Shown: positions 39,133 to 48,124, counted from the first letter of the stretch. The stretch is DNA of 64,000 bases from Pseudobdellovibrionaceae bacterium (GCA_019637915.1 JAHBUV010000001.1:496001-560000); one strand, 5' to 3'. Numbers and translations are program-made. Notes: generated by a model from the sequence alone, not told the origin.

Positions 39133-40200
39133 TTATTGCCCTATTATTTTCTGAACCACACTAACTTCGTCAGTAGTCATATCATAGCCAGCGTAATATT
39201 CTTCGGTGGTCTTAATGCTATCACCAATAAGCTTGGCGACACGGTCAAGGGGAACGCCCTTACCAAGAAGATGAATACAATATGAGTGCCTGAGAGAGTG
39301 TGGGCTGATTTGTTTCTTAGCTAGTTTAAAACTCTTGCGGGCGGCATTGATTAGAGGATGTTGGCAACACTTCCGCCATTCTTCTTTATCTTCAACGGCG
39401 GCCCATTCTTCAAAACCCTTTTTACAGATGTCTAACAGAACAGTGTGATGGTTCTTTGAGTTTTTCAGGCCTCGGATTTTTAGGTTCTTATCCATTTGTT
39501 GGGAAACGTAGATACTACCGTTCTTTTTCAAACTATCCGAATCAATCATGAAGGCTTCGCCCAAACGCATCCCGGTGCCAAAGAGAGTGATATACAGAGC
39601 TTTGAGTTCTGGGGATTCTACATGATTTAAAATTTTCTGGAGTTCTTCAAAGGTAACGAACTTAACTTCTTTGTGAGGTCTTTTCTTGCGATGGAGGATG
39701 AATGGTCTTCCCAAGAACTTAAGCAAAGAATTAACTCTGGTCGTATAGCGTTTGTGACCGGTGCTATCCCAGGCGGCATCGACTTTTTTCTGAAGTTCCA
39801 ATTTAGAGGCTGACGCCAGCGGTAGTGGGTCAATACCTTTCATAGCGACCAGAAACTCACGCTCAGCGGTTTCGGGAGAGACAATATCACGGCCAATGTA
39901 ATCACGTTCCCAGAGCTTTTCAAAAGTCTTATAATTGGCTTTTAATATTTGGTCGCGGATGTGGGCTTTTTCTTGAGAGAGACCGGCCTCTCTTCGGAGA
40001 GTATCAACGAGTAGCTTAACTTGGATGAGGGCTTGTTCTTCGGTGAGTAGACCAGCGAGGAAATTAGAATTGATAGAGTTTAAACGCTCGTCTTTGATTT
40101 GCGGCTGAAGTGGTTTGCCGACTTTCTGATAAATCTTTTTGTGTATGGCAAAGGTTCTCCGACCGTGGGTCGGTTTCTTTACCGTGAAGCCGTAGTTCAT
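39133..40200 (-). CDS. int: Tyrosine-type integrase
   Basis: 355 residues from the ATG at 40200 (GGAG ribosome site); a start at 40221 is possible. Catalytic motifs: FGTGMRLGEAF (Arg I), HSLRHSYCIHLLGKG (H-x-x-R) and TTEEYYAGY with the Tyr nucleophile. An N-terminal basic segment and SAM-like core-binding region are present, so this is a full-length integrase. It lies 116 bases from the 3' end of the tRNA-Leu, the normal place for the integrase of an element inserted at a tRNA gene. Confidence 0.85.
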   Translation of the reverse strand: MNYGFTVKKPTHGRRTFAIHKKIYQKVGKPLQPQIKDERLNSINSNFLAGLLTEEQALIQVKLLVDTLRREAGLSQEKAHIRDQILKANYKTFEKLWERDYIGRDIVSPETAEREFLVAMKGIDPLPLASASKLELQKKVDAAWDSTGHKRYTTRVNSLLKFLGRPFILHRKKRPHKEVKFVTFEELQKILNHVESPELKALYITLFGTGMRLGEAFMIDSDSLKKNGSIYVSQQMDKNLKIRGLKNSKNHHTVLLDICKKGFEEWAAVEDKEEWRKCCQHPLINAARKSFKLAKKQISPHSLRHSYCIHLLGKGVPLDRVAKLIGDSIKTTEEYYAGYDMTTDEVSVVQKIIGQ

Positions 40201-40303
40201 TTGCCATCTCCAAAGTGCCAACCTTTCGTCGGTTCACCATATAAATAAGATCGGCAAATTCTCTCGCTTCCTTTAATTCGTCAATACTCAAAACACTAGC
40301 CAT
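40064..40303 (-). CDS. Small overlapping ORF before the integrase
   Basis: 79 residues from an ATG preceded by AAGGA. Only the first 30 or so residues (MASVLSIDELKEAREFADLI) lie outside the integrase gene; the rest overlaps it in another frame. It could be a short leader peptide coupling integrase translation, an excisionase-type protein, or the original integrase N terminus cut off by a frameshift. Confidence 0.3.
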   Translation of the reverse strand: MASVLSIDELKEAREFADLIYMVNRRKVGTLEMANELRLHGKETDPRSENLCHTQKDLSESRQTTSAANQRRAFKLYQF

Positions 40304-40315
40304 AAGTCCTTAAAG

Positions 40316-40400
40316 TGGTGCGCAAGAGGGGACTCGAACCCCTAATCCTTTCGGAACACGCCCCTCAAACGTGCGCGTATACCAATTCCGCCACTTGCGC
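40316..40400 (-). tRNA. tRNA-Leu (anticodon GAG), complete
   Basis: 85 bases with acceptor GCGCAAG/CTTGCGC, a D arm (GGCGGAATTGGTATACGC), anticodon loop TTTGAGG, a variable arm (TTCCGAAAGGA), T arm AGGGGTTCGAGTCCCCT and an encoded CCA. It resembles bacterial tRNA-Leu and appears functional. Its 3' end faces the integrase. Confidence 0.9.
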
Positions 40401-40406
40401 CCTGAG

Positions 40407-40431
40407 AAAAACTTGGTAGCTAATCTACCAA
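40407..40431 (-). terminator. Hairpin upstream of the complete tRNA
   Basis: TTGGTAG pairs with CTACCAA around five bases, with a T run on the minus strand. It could end transcripts coming from the broken tRNA-Leu before they enter the complete one. TGGTAGA/TCTACCA words recur three times in this 60-base stretch and may be integrase arm sites. Confidence 0.4.
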
Positions 40432-40506
40432 AGAGGGTTAAATTTTATCTACCAAAAATCAATAACTACTTAAAACCTTTCCGCTTTTTCGAAAGCGTCA
40501 TAAATA

Positions 40507-40544
40507 CCTCAAACATGCGTGTCTACCAGTTCCACCACCCGCGC
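40507..40544 (-). pseudogene. tRNA-Leu(GAG) 5' half, broken in the anticodon loop
   Basis: Reads GCGCGGGTGGTGGAACTGGT then AGACACGCATGTTTGAGG on the minus strand, matching tRNA-Leu acceptor, D arm and anticodon up to GAGG. The next bases do not rebuild the anticodon stem and no T arm follows. It differs from the complete tRNA-Leu, so it is a separate gene, and it marks the change from AT-rich to GC-rich DNA. Confidence 0.75.
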
Positions 40545-40551
40545 GCTCAAT

Positions 40552-40873
40552 CCTCTTTGTGAAAAGAGGACCTCACTTAAACCACGTCCGCGCGTTCCCC
40601 GTCAAGCCACTTGAAGTTCCCCGAAAAACGCTCTTGAAGGCCGAACCAGACCTTTTTGTTTCACCCCCAAGACCTCAGGAACACATGCTTTTTCGCCTTG
40701 CCCTTCAGCAAATCGCACTTTTCTTCAGCAACTCCTTAACCGTCCCCCACCGCCCTTCTGTCTTCAGAATGGGAGCAGGATGCGACCCAGGGGAGGGGGA
40801 AAAGGCCGGACCAGGATGGTGTGGCCCACGCCCCGGTTGGGACGACAACTTTCACCGGCAAGGAGCCAGGGAC
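40552..40873. other. Junction-side intergenic region
   Basis: First GC-rich sequence of the window. It begins with an inverted repeat (CCTCTTT/AAAAGAGG, 40552-40569). The promoter of the broken tRNA-Leu should lie here on the minus strand. I see no convincing gene. Confidence 0.4.
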
Positions 40874-40990
40874 ATGGCGGAACTGAAAGACGTGATCATC
40901 TTCGGCGCATTGTACAGCGGGGTCGTGCTTTCCACGCTGATGGCCCTTCGGCCGCGGAGGATCCCCGAGCGGAATCAAAGATCAGAATGA
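40874..40990 (+). CDS. Tiny membrane protein
   Basis: 38 residues, with one membrane segment (VIIFGALYSGVVLSTLMAL) and a basic C-terminal tail. AAGGAG precedes the ATG, and a strong terminator follows within 40 bases, which supports expression. No family recognised; longer in-frame starts give an implausible Pro-rich leader. Confidence 0.45.
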   Translation: MAELKDVIIFGALYSGVVLSTLMALRPRRIPERNQRSE

Positions 40991-41028
40991 CCGAAATTTG
41001 GGTTTGGTGGTTCCCCAAGTGAGGTCCG

Positions 41029-41057
41029 GCGGGGTTGCAAAACCCCGCTGTTTTTTT
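41029..41057 (+). terminator. Terminator between converging genes
   Basis: GCGGGGTT and AACCCCGC around GCAA, followed by TGTTTTTTT. It overlaps the pirin stop codon. Confidence 0.8.
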
Positions 41058-41943
41058 ATGGCAGGGGCGGGCTCGTCGGCAGGGGCGTGAAATCGCTCTC
41101 CCCGTCGATGCGGCCGAACCTCTGCGCCTGCCAGTCGGCGGCGGCCTGATGGATCCTCTCCTTGCGGGAGGAGACGAAGTTCCACCAGATGTGGCGCGGT
41201 TCCGGGAAAGGCTCCCCCCCGATCACCACCATGCGGGCGCCCGCCGTGAATTCAATCTTCGCCTTCGACGGATCGCCCGCCACCAGCAGATCATCCTCCG
41301 CCAGGGTTTGGCCGTTCACCCGGAGAGTGCCCGCGGCCAGGAAAAAACCGATCTCCTTTTCCCCGAAGGACAGCTCCGCCAGGCCGTCTTTTTTCGCCTG
41401 CAGATCCAGGAACAGGATCGGCGACAGCACCTCCACCGGGGAGCGCCGGCCGGCGAACTCCCCGAGCAGGATTTTGATGTCCAGCGCTTCGGAGAAATTC
41501 ATCAGCGGCAATTCGCTCTTGGGCCAATGGGCGAAGCTCGGCTCGCGCTCCTCTTCCGCCGCAGGCAGGCCCACCCAGATCTGCACGCCGTGCATGGTCA
41601 CGTGGCGATCGGCGTGGCGGTCCTCTTCGGGGGTGCGCTCGGAGTGCGCGATGCCCCGGCCCGCCGTCATCCAGTTGAGATCCCCGGCGGTGATCATCTG
41701 CGCCGACCCCAGCGTGTCGCGGTGAAAGCCGCGGCCCTCGAACAAGTAGGTCACCGTCGCCAAGCCGATGTGGGGATGGGGGCGCACGTCCATGGCATGG
41801 GTCTCATCGAGCCGCACCGGGCCCATGTGATCCAGGAACACGAAGGGCCCGAGCTGGCGTTTCTTGGCGCTGGGGAGCGAGCGGTGCACGGCAAAGCCCC
41901 CGATATCCCGCAAACGTCCTTGAATCAAAAGGTCTTCAGCCAT
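41056..41943 (-). CDS. Pirin family protein
   Basis: 295 residues of the cupin-type pirin family. The metal-binding core is seen in HPHIGLATVTYLFEG and HSERTP, with FLDHMGP before it. Bacterial pirins act as quercetinase-like dioxygenases or as regulators of metabolic enzymes; which applies here is unknown. It is a lone gene transcribed toward the tRNA. Length and domain order are normal. Confidence 0.9.
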   Translation of the reverse strand: MAEDLLIQGRLRDIGGFAVHRSLPSAKKRQLGPFVFLDHMGPVRLDETHAMDVRPHPHIGLATVTYLFEGRGFHRDTLGSAQMITAGDLNWMTAGRGIAHSERTPEEDRHADRHVTMHGVQIWVGLPAAEEEREPSFAHWPKSELPLMNFSEALDIKILLGEFAGRRSPVEVLSPILFLDLQAKKDGLAELSFGEKEIGFFLAAGTLRVNGQTLAEDDLLVAGDPSKAKIEFTAGARMVVIGGEPFPEPRHIWWNFVSSRKERIHQAAADWQAQRFGRIDGESDFTPLPTSPPLP

Positions 41944-42155
41944 CGGTCCTCCCTGGAAAGGGCCTCAGTGTGAGCAAAAATCGCGGCTTCGGCCAGCCTT
42001 TTCTGGCTCCGCCTTTGCTTTGCTGTCTGAGCATGGTCGTCGAGTGGACGATGATCTACGACCTCGCCGGCTGGAAATTCCAGCCGTGAAGGGAAAATCC
42101 GACGGCAGGCGCCCTCTTCCCGAGGGCCTGGCGAAAATCCCCCGTCCTTTTTTCC

Positions 42156-42186
42156 ATAAAAAAAGCCCGGAGGTTCTCCGGGCTTT
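42156..42186 (-). terminator. Terminator of the small secreted gene
   Basis: AAAGCCCGGAG and CTCCGGGCTTT around GTT; a T run follows on the minus strand. Confidence 0.85.
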
Positions 42187-42234
42187 CGATCTGACGCCTT
42201 GACGGCGTCAGCCGTTCATTCAACTGACTTTCTT

Positions 42235-42555
42235 TTAGCGGCAGTCGGCGTAACCGCGGTCGTGACCGACGCTGCCGGTGGCTTCGAAGAACCAGCCGGA
42301 GCGGGTTTTCGTCAGGGTCGCCTTGCCGAACTCGGCGTACAGGTTGATCTTCTGGCTTTTCACTTCCTGGGCGGTCAGGGCGCGCTCGAACCAGCGGCCG
42401 TAGTTGGTCAGTTCGCGCAGCACGTAGGCGCCGCCGTTTTCAACGACGACCACCTGCTGCAGGTCGCCCTGGATCAGGTTGCAATCGAGGATCGTGGTGG
42501 CGGCCGAGGCCTGGGCGCCGGCGAACATCATCAAGGCCAACAAAGTTTTTTTCAC
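42235..42555 (-). CDS. Small secreted protein
   Basis: 106 residues with a GTG start at 42555 preceded by GGGAGAG; longer in-frame starts lack a signal at the right place. Residues 1-18 are a signal peptide (ASA cleavage). The mature protein has two cysteines (DCNLIQ and the last CR), which could form a disulfide. No family recognised. Confidence 0.65.
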   Translation of the reverse strand: MKKTLLALMMFAGAQASAATTILDCNLIQGDLQQVVVVENGGAYVLRELTNYGRWFERALTAQEVKSQKINLYAEFGKATLTKTRSGWFFEATGSVGHDRGYADCR

Positions 42556-42756
42556 GGGTCTCTCCCAAAAATTAGAGTGATGGAACAATTGAACAAAACT
42601 TATAGCGCTCCGGGGAGGGACCGTAAAGAGGCGTCCGCGCTTCCGTCGCCAGATGCAATCCCGTCGATCCCGACTGAAAAAAATCTCTGTCCTATTTCTC
42701 GACAATGATTCAGCGCGAATTGATCCGAGCCCCGGTCATCTGAGAATCTTTTCCCA

Positions 42757-45000
42757 ATGCTGCATCTCCCTGACTTAATTTATGATCTCGGTTTCATCCT
42801 CGTCGCCGGAGCCATCGTCACCCTGCTGTTCCGCCGGTTCCGCCAACCCGTCGTCCTCGGCTACCTGATCGCCGGCTTCCTGGTCAGCCCCCACGTGCCC
42901 TTCCTGCCCACCGTCAAGGACGAGGCCAGCGTGAAAGTGTGGGCCGAGATCGGGGTCATCTTCCTGCTCTTCGGCCTGGGGCTCGAGTTCAGTTTCAAGA
43001 AACTCGCGAAGGTCGGCAAAAGCGCTTCGGTCACCGCCCTCGTCGAGATCCTCTTCATGCTGGGCGTGGGTTTCTTCACCGGCCAGCTGCTGGGCTGGTC
43101 CAACATGGACAGCATCTTCCTCGGCGGCATCCTCTCCATCTCCTCCACCACTATCATCGTGCGCGCCTTCGAGGAGCTGGGCCTGAAGGGACGGCGTTTC
43201 GTCTCCCTCGTCTTCGGCGTCCTCATCGTCGAGGACCTGGTCGCCATCCTGCTGCTCGTGCTGCTCTCCACGGTGGCCGTCACGCAGGCCGTCTCGGGCT
43301 CGGAGCTGATGCAGTCCGCGGCCCGGCTGATCTTCTTCCTGATGCTGTGGTTCCTGATCGGCATCTACCTTCTGCCGATGTTCCTGAACAAGATCCGCGA
43401 CCTGCTCTCCGACGAGACGACCCTGATCGTTTCCCTGGCGCTGTGCCTGATGATGGTGATGCTCGCCACCGAGGTCGGCTTTTCGCCGGCCCTGGGCGCC
43501 TTCGTCATGGGCTCCATCCTGGCCGAGACCCGCGAGGGCCGGCGCGTCGAGCACCTGCTCATCCCGGTGCGCGATCTGTTCGCGGCGGTGTTTTTCGTCT
43601 CCGTGGGCATGCTCATCGATCCCAAGATCCTCGTCGATTACGCCGGCATCATCCTCCTGATCACCCTGGTGACGATCCTCGGAAAATTCCTGAGCAGCGG
43701 CCTGGGCGCCCTGATCTCCGGCCAGACCCTGCGCCATTCCGTTCAGAGCGGCATGAGCCTCGCGCAGATCGGCGAGTTCTCCTTCATCATCGCCACTCTC
43801 GGGGTCACCCTGAAGGTGACCAGCGACTTCCTTTATCCCGTGGCGGTGGCGGTGTCGGCGGTCACGACCTTCACCACGCCCTACATGATCAAGTACACCG
43901 ACCCCTTCTATGCCTGGCTGGAGAAACGCCTGCCGCAGACGGTGGTGGAGCGCCTGAACAAGTACCAGCACGCCGTCGCCTCCCGCACCTCGGAGAGCAT
44001 GACCTCGCTGCTGTGGCGCGCTTACGGCCTGAAGATCCTGTTCAACGCCATCATCGTGCTGGCCCTCTACCTGGGCATGGAAAAACTCGTGCTGCCCCGG
44101 CTGCTGGAAGGGGCCGACCCGGAGAGCTGGATGCCGGTCATCGCCGCCGTGGTCTCTTTCCTCCTGTCCATCCCTTTCCTGTGGGCCATCGCCCTCGGGG
44201 GACCGGACCGCTCGGTGACCTCCGACGTGCACAACATCGACCGCCTGCGCGAACTGCAGTTCGGGATCTCCTTCGGCCGGATCTTCATCGTCCTGCTGCT
44301 GCTGAGTCCCCTGGTGGCGCAGATGTCCTCGGCCAAGGCGGCGTCCGGCCTGATCCTTCTCGTGCTCGCCGTGCCGGCGCTGTACCTCAGCCGTTTCGCC
44401 GAGCCCCTCTACCGCACCGTCGAGAACCGCTTCATCGAGAATCTCAACGACAAAGAGCGCGAGGCCCTGTCAGTGCAGAAAAACCGGCCGCGCCTCGCCC
44501 CCTGGAACGCCACCCTGGAAGAGATCGTGCTGTCGCCCCACTCGGAGCTGATCGCCAAGTCCCTGGAGGACTCGCGGGTGAAAGAGCGCTTCGGCGTGAC
44601 CGTGGCCCTGATCGAACGCGGCGATCAGCGCATTCTGTCACCGGGCCGCCACGACCTGCTCCTGCCGGGCGATCGTTTGTACCTGATCGGCACCGACGAG
44701 CAGCTGGCCCAGGCCCGGCAAGTGATCGAGGCCGCCGACCACCGTCCGCCGCCGCCGGCGGACGAGTCCTACGGGCTCGAGTCCCTGATCATCAAAGACA
44801 ACTCGGTCTACGCCGGCAAGGCCATCCGTGATTGCGGATTGCGCGAGGCCATCCGCGGTCTGATCGTCGGAATCGAGAGAAACGGCCAGCGCCTGCTCAA
44901 CCCGGATTCGGGCCTGGAGCTTCACTCCCAGGACGTGGTGTGGGTTGTGGGAGATCGTCAGCGCATCCGCAAACTGGATCAGGAAGCGGCCGGCCGGTAG
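42757..45000 (+). CDS. KefB/CPA2-type cation:proton antiporter with TrkA-C domains
   Basis: 747 residues. About 12 membrane segments in the first 400 residues match the sodium/hydrogen exchanger fold (VWAEIGVIFLLFGLGLEFS, then ALGAFVMGSILAET). Further hydrophobic segments follow at about 430-560, then two TrkA-C type ligand domains (GVTVALIERGDQRILSPGRH and GLIVGIERNGQRLLNPDSG). The usual NAD-binding TrkA-N domain is missing. It probably exchanges K+ or Na+ for protons. Its 3' end overlaps the protease gene on the other strand by 22 bases. Confidence 0.85.
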   Translation: MLHLPDLIYDLGFILVAGAIVTLLFRRFRQPVVLGYLIAGFLVSPHVPFLPTVKDEASVKVWAEIGVIFLLFGLGLEFSFKKLAKVGKSASVTALVEILFMLGVGFFTGQLLGWSNMDSIFLGGILSISSTTIIVRAFEELGLKGRRFVSLVFGVLIVEDLVAILLLVLLSTVAVTQAVSGSELMQSAARLIFFLMLWFLIGIYLLPMFLNKIRDLLSDETTLIVSLALCLMMVMLATEVGFSPALGAFVMGSILAETREGRRVEHLLIPVRDLFAAVFFVSVGMLIDPKILVDYAGIILLITLVTILGKFLSSGLGALISGQTLRHSVQSGMSLAQIGEFSFIIATLGVTLKVTSDFLYPVAVAVSAVTTFTTPYMIKYTDPFYAWLEKRLPQTVVERLNKYQHAVASRTSESMTSLLWRAYGLKILFNAIIVLALYLGMEKLVLPRLLEGADPESWMPVIAAVVSFLLSIPFLWAIALGGPDRSVTSDVHNIDRLRELQFGISFGRIFIVLLLLSPLVAQMSSAKAASGLILLVLAVPALYLSRFAEPLYRTVENRFIENLNDKEREALSVQKNRPRLAPWNATLEEIVLSPHSELIAKSLEDSRVKERFGVTVALIERGDQRILSPGRHDLLLPGDRLYLIGTDEQLAQARQVIEAADHRPPPPADESYGLESLIIKDNSVYAGKAIRDCGLREAIRGLIVGIERNGQRLLNPDSGLELHSQDVVWVVGDRQRIRKLDQEAAGR

Positions 45001-45791
45001 AGCGGCATCACTTTCGGCAGCAGGGCTTCGATGCGTTTCAGGCGCGTCTGGTCCGAGGGGTGGGTGCTGAGGAACTCCGGCGGCTTGCCCTGGCTGACCG
45101 CGCCCATTTTTTTCCACAAGCTCAAAGCGTCCTGGGGGTTGTAACCGGCCCGCGCCATCAGTTCGAGGCCCACTTGATCCGCCTCGGACTCCTGGCCGCG
45201 GCTGTGGGGCAAAGAGATCGCCACCGCCAAGGCCGCGTCCATGGCGCCGGCGTATTTCGGATCGACCTTGCCGGAGCTGATCAGGATGTTCACGCCCAGT
45301 TGCTTGACCATCTCCTCGGACATGCGCTCGCGACCGTGTTCGCGCAGGGCATGGGCGATCTCGTGCCCCATGATGGCGGCGATCTCGCCGTCGGTGAGCT
45401 TCAGCTTTTCAATGATGCCCGAGTAAAACATGATCTTGCCGTTCGGCAGGCAGAACGCGTTGAGCTCGGGGCTGGTGATCACGTGGACCTCCCAGGGCCA
45501 GGACACGGCATCGCGGCGGAAGGAGCCCACGCCCGGGATCAGGCGCCGCATGATCTCGTTCACGCGCCGGACCTGATCGGCGTTTTGATCGAGAGCTTTT
45601 TTGCCGGCCGCTTCGTTCTTGGTTTTGTCGTAGGCGGCCTTGGAGGCTTCGGCCACCTGCTCGGGCGAAACCAGCAGCAATTGCCGGCGCTCGACCCCCA
45701 CGGAGCCTTTTTCCGTCGTGCTGGAGCAGGAAACCAGGAGGGCCGGCAGGCACAGTCCCAGAATCCGCGTCCTCGTTTTTTTCATCGTCAT
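44979..45791 (-). CDS. M48 family metalloprotease, lipoprotein
   Basis: 270 residues with a lipoprotein signal (lipobox LVSC near 18-21) and the HEIAHALREH zinc motif, followed by the third ligand region ESEADQVGLELMARAGY. This is the Loi/BepA-like M48 group, which handles outer-membrane proteins in the periplasm. The TPR part of BepA is absent. It may start at residue 3. It overlaps the permease gene by four bases, suggesting an operon. Confidence 0.85.
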   Translation of the reverse strand: MTMKKTRTRILGLCLPALLVSCSSTTEKGSVGVERRQLLLVSPEQVAEASKAAYDKTKNEAAGKKALDQNADQVRRVNEIMRRLIPGVGSFRRDAVSWPWEVHVITSPELNAFCLPNGKIMFYSGIIEKLKLTDGEIAAIMGHEIAHALREHGRERMSEEMVKQLGVNILISSGKVDPKYAGAMDAALAVAISLPHSRGQESEADQVGLELMARAGYNPQDALSLWKKMGAVSQGKPPEFLSTHPSDQTRLKRIEALLPKVMPLYRPAAS

Positions 45792-47104
45792 GACTCCTCC
45801 ATTTCCATCATTTTCCGGATGGTCTCGCCATCGGGGCGCATCACGAAGTACAGAACGACGATCACCGCCAAGAGGCCACCCGCCACAAGATAATCCTTCA
45901 TTTGTCCGAACATCAAGAGCCCGAAGCAGATCGCCGCGCCCAAAACCGGGATGATCAAGGGAACGTCAAATGGCGGCGGCGCTCCGACCGGGCGCATCTT
46001 CAGGCGGATCAGCGACAGGTTCATCAGCACGAAGACCAGCAGCAGCAACAGGCTGGTGGCGCGGGCCAGGGTGCTGATGTCGCCGCTCAAGGCCAGGATC
46101 ACGGCGATGACGTAGACCGTGAGGACGGCGCGCACCGGCGTTTTGCGCGTGGCGTGCACCTGATCCAGAAACTTCGGCATGATCCGCAACCGCGACAGAC
46201 CGTACAGCAAGCGCGAGCCCATCACGAAATTCAGCAGCGCCGTGTTCATGACGGCGAAGAGCGCGATCAGGGAAAACAACCACGGCGGAAAGCCGGGGCT
46301 CGCCACCGACACGACGTCCACCAGTGGCTGCGGGGACTGCGCCAGCTCCGCGGCCGGCAGCACGGACACGGCGGACACGCTCACGGCGAGGTAAATCAGG
46401 GAAGCGATGCTCAGGGCCAGCAAAAAGGCCTTCGGCAGATCGCGGGTCGGATCCTTCGCCTCTTCCCCCAGATTGATGAGGTCCTCAAAGCCGACAAAGG
46501 AATAAAACACCAGCACCACCGCCGACAGCAGCAAGGGCACGGAGAAATCACCGGCGGGATTGCCGGCCGTCTTCATGTCGAGGTAATCGACGTTTCCCCA
46601 GAAGGGAAGGCACACGGCGATCACGATCAGCAGGCCCGACACCTCGATGGTGGTGCAGACGATGTTCAGCCAGCTCGTCTCGCGCAAGCCCCGCCACACG
46701 ATGAAACCCAAAAAGCTCAGGAACAAAATCGCGCCGGGGATCAGCGGCAGCCCGGTGAAACCGCCCAGGTAGCCGGAGAAAACCCGGCTGGCCGCGGCCA
46801 TCGAGGTGAGGCCCGAGGCCATGGCGGCCAGGCCGATGACGTAAGCGCCGAAGCTCGAGCCGAAGGCCTTCAAGACGACGAAGGAACTGCCGGCCGCTTT
46901 CGGAAAACGCGACGACAAGGAGGCGTAGGACAAACCCGTCAGCGCCGCCGCCACGAGTCCGGCCAAAAACGCCATCCACACGGCGTTGCCCAGAACCCCG
47001 ACCGCTTTGCCCACGAGTCCGTAGATCCCGGCCCCCAGAATGTCGCCGACCCCGTAGATGGTCAATGCCACCCATCCCAACCGTCGATCCAAAGCCGCCT
47101 TCAT
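45788..47104 (-). CDS. APC family amino-acid permease
   Basis: 438 residues with about 12 membrane segments. The opening segment GVGDILGAGIYGLVGK is the APC signature that binds the substrate backbone, and FYSFVGFEDLINLGEE is the conserved segment after helix 5-6. It imports or exchanges amino acids at the inner membrane. First gene of a possible operon with the M48 protease. Confidence 0.88.
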   Translation of the reverse strand: MKAALDRRLGWVALTIYGVGDILGAGIYGLVGKAVGVLGNAVWMAFLAGLVAAALTGLSYASLSSRFPKAAGSSFVVLKAFGSSFGAYVIGLAAMASGLTSMAAASRVFSGYLGGFTGLPLIPGAILFLSFLGFIVWRGLRETSWLNIVCTTIEVSGLLIVIAVCLPFWGNVDYLDMKTAGNPAGDFSVPLLLSAVVLVFYSFVGFEDLINLGEEAKDPTRDLPKAFLLALSIASLIYLAVSVSAVSVLPAAELAQSPQPLVDVVSVASPGFPPWLFSLIALFAVMNTALLNFVMGSRLLYGLSRLRIMPKFLDQVHATRKTPVRAVLTVYVIAVILALSGDISTLARATSLLLLLVFVLMNLSLIRLKMRPVGAPPPFDVPLIIPVLGAAICFGLLMFGQMKDYLVAGGLLAVIVVLYFVMRPDGETIRKMMEMEES

Positions 47105-47255
47105 CCGTCCTCCTCATCTAAAAAATGACAACCCTCCCATTGTTCGATTTTTCAGCCATTCGTCAAAATGTTTCTCCCGAATCGCCCAATCTTCAGGCAC
47201 AAAACCCCGAATAATAAATTGAATATGTTTTTAAGCGCGGCCGATCCTGGCCCGC

Positions 47256-47921
47256 TCAGTCGTCGACGCGTTCGTGGGGGCGGTACACAAAGCCTTCGCC
47301 GCGGACGCAGATCAGGCGTTTTTTCAGGAGGGGGATTTTGGCGCGCAGGCGCGACAGATGGGTGTCGAGATTGTTTTTGGCGACTTGCACATTGGGCCAG
47401 ATTTTGGCTTCGATTTGTTGGCGCGTGAAGAAGATGCCCGGGCTTTCACGGAACAGACTCAGCATCGACAGCTCGGTGCGGGTCAAAGCGACGACCTTGC
47501 CCCGGTACTCCACCGCCCGGCGCGCAGTGTCGACGTTCATCTCGTCGGGAAGGTGGCGCGACTGGAGCAACTGCTCGAGAAGATGGGCCAGGCTGGTCAG
47601 GGAGAAGGGCTTTTCCAGGAAGCCGTCCAAACGGCGGTTGACGGACTGAATGGCCAGTTCTTTGTCCGCGAAAGCGGTCATCAGAAGGAAATGACCCTGC
47701 ATCGGGCGTCGGCGACGCATTTCCTCAATTAAATCATGTCCGTTTTGATCTTCCTGAAGGCGGTAATCGACCAGGGCGAAATCCATGGAGTGCTTGGAAA
47801 ACAGATTCAATGCTTCCCCGACGCTTTTCGCTGTGTGCACGGCGTAGGTGGTTTCCATGCCCAGACGCAGGGACTGCAGGAAATCCTCGTCATCGTCAAC
47901 GATCAGAAGATGCGCTTTCAT
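47256..47921 (-). CDS. OmpR-type response regulator
   Basis: 221 residues. Receiver domain 1-120 with the acidic pair in VDDDEDF, phospho-acceptor in LVDYRLQ and the K of EKPFS. The C-terminal winged helix (ALTRTELSMLSLF to HLSRLRAKI, then VRGEGFVYR) binds DNA. No histidine kinase gene adjoins, so it is an orphan. A fairly long leader precedes the start. Confidence 0.88.
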   Translation of the reverse strand: MKAHLLIVDDDEDFLQSLRLGMETTYAVHTAKSVGEALNLFSKHSMDFALVDYRLQEDQNGHDLIEEMRRRRPMQGHFLLMTAFADKELAIQSVNRRLDGFLEKPFSLTSLAHLLEQLLQSRHLPDEMNVDTARRAVEYRGKVVALTRTELSMLSLFRESPGIFFTRQQIEAKIWPNVQVAKNNLDTHLSRLRAKIPLLKKRLICVRGEGFVYRPHERVDD

Positions 47922-48124
47922 CGGAACACCGGGGGCGGGCGAGAAGTTTGGTTGATGTGATCACACATGGGAGAAGAGGAGTCCTTTGTCTTCATTGCCG
48001 GGTGTCATCTCATTTCCTCGTCAACATTCAAGCGTGTTTCAAGAATCCACGAGAGGTCCTCAGATCACCACTCAAGATTTACTCAAAATTCAATTTTTTT
48101 TAAATGAAATACGAAATCTTCATC

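Larger units (their letters stand above)
1..40547. mobile_element. AT-rich integrated element (right-hand part)
   Basis: This block is AT-rich against the strongly GC-rich DNA that begins near 40,560. It carries two tyrosine recombinases, an IS1-like insertion, SSB, a DNA methylase fragment and many unrecognised genes, and it ends at a tRNA-Leu with the integrase next to the tRNA 3' end, the classic arrangement of an integrative element. Shared promoter motifs and dispersed repeats occur throughout and are absent from the GC-rich part, so it behaves as one unit. No capsid, portal, terminase, relaxase or VirB4-type genes are visible, so it cannot be called a phage or a conjugative element from this window. 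The left end is not seen. Confidence 0.8.

Noticed and set aside
1-40320. CRISPR array
   Set aside because: Repeats found are scattered at irregular distances of kilobases, with no spacer pattern and no cas genes; the Cas4-like fold in the DUF2779 protein is common outside CRISPR.
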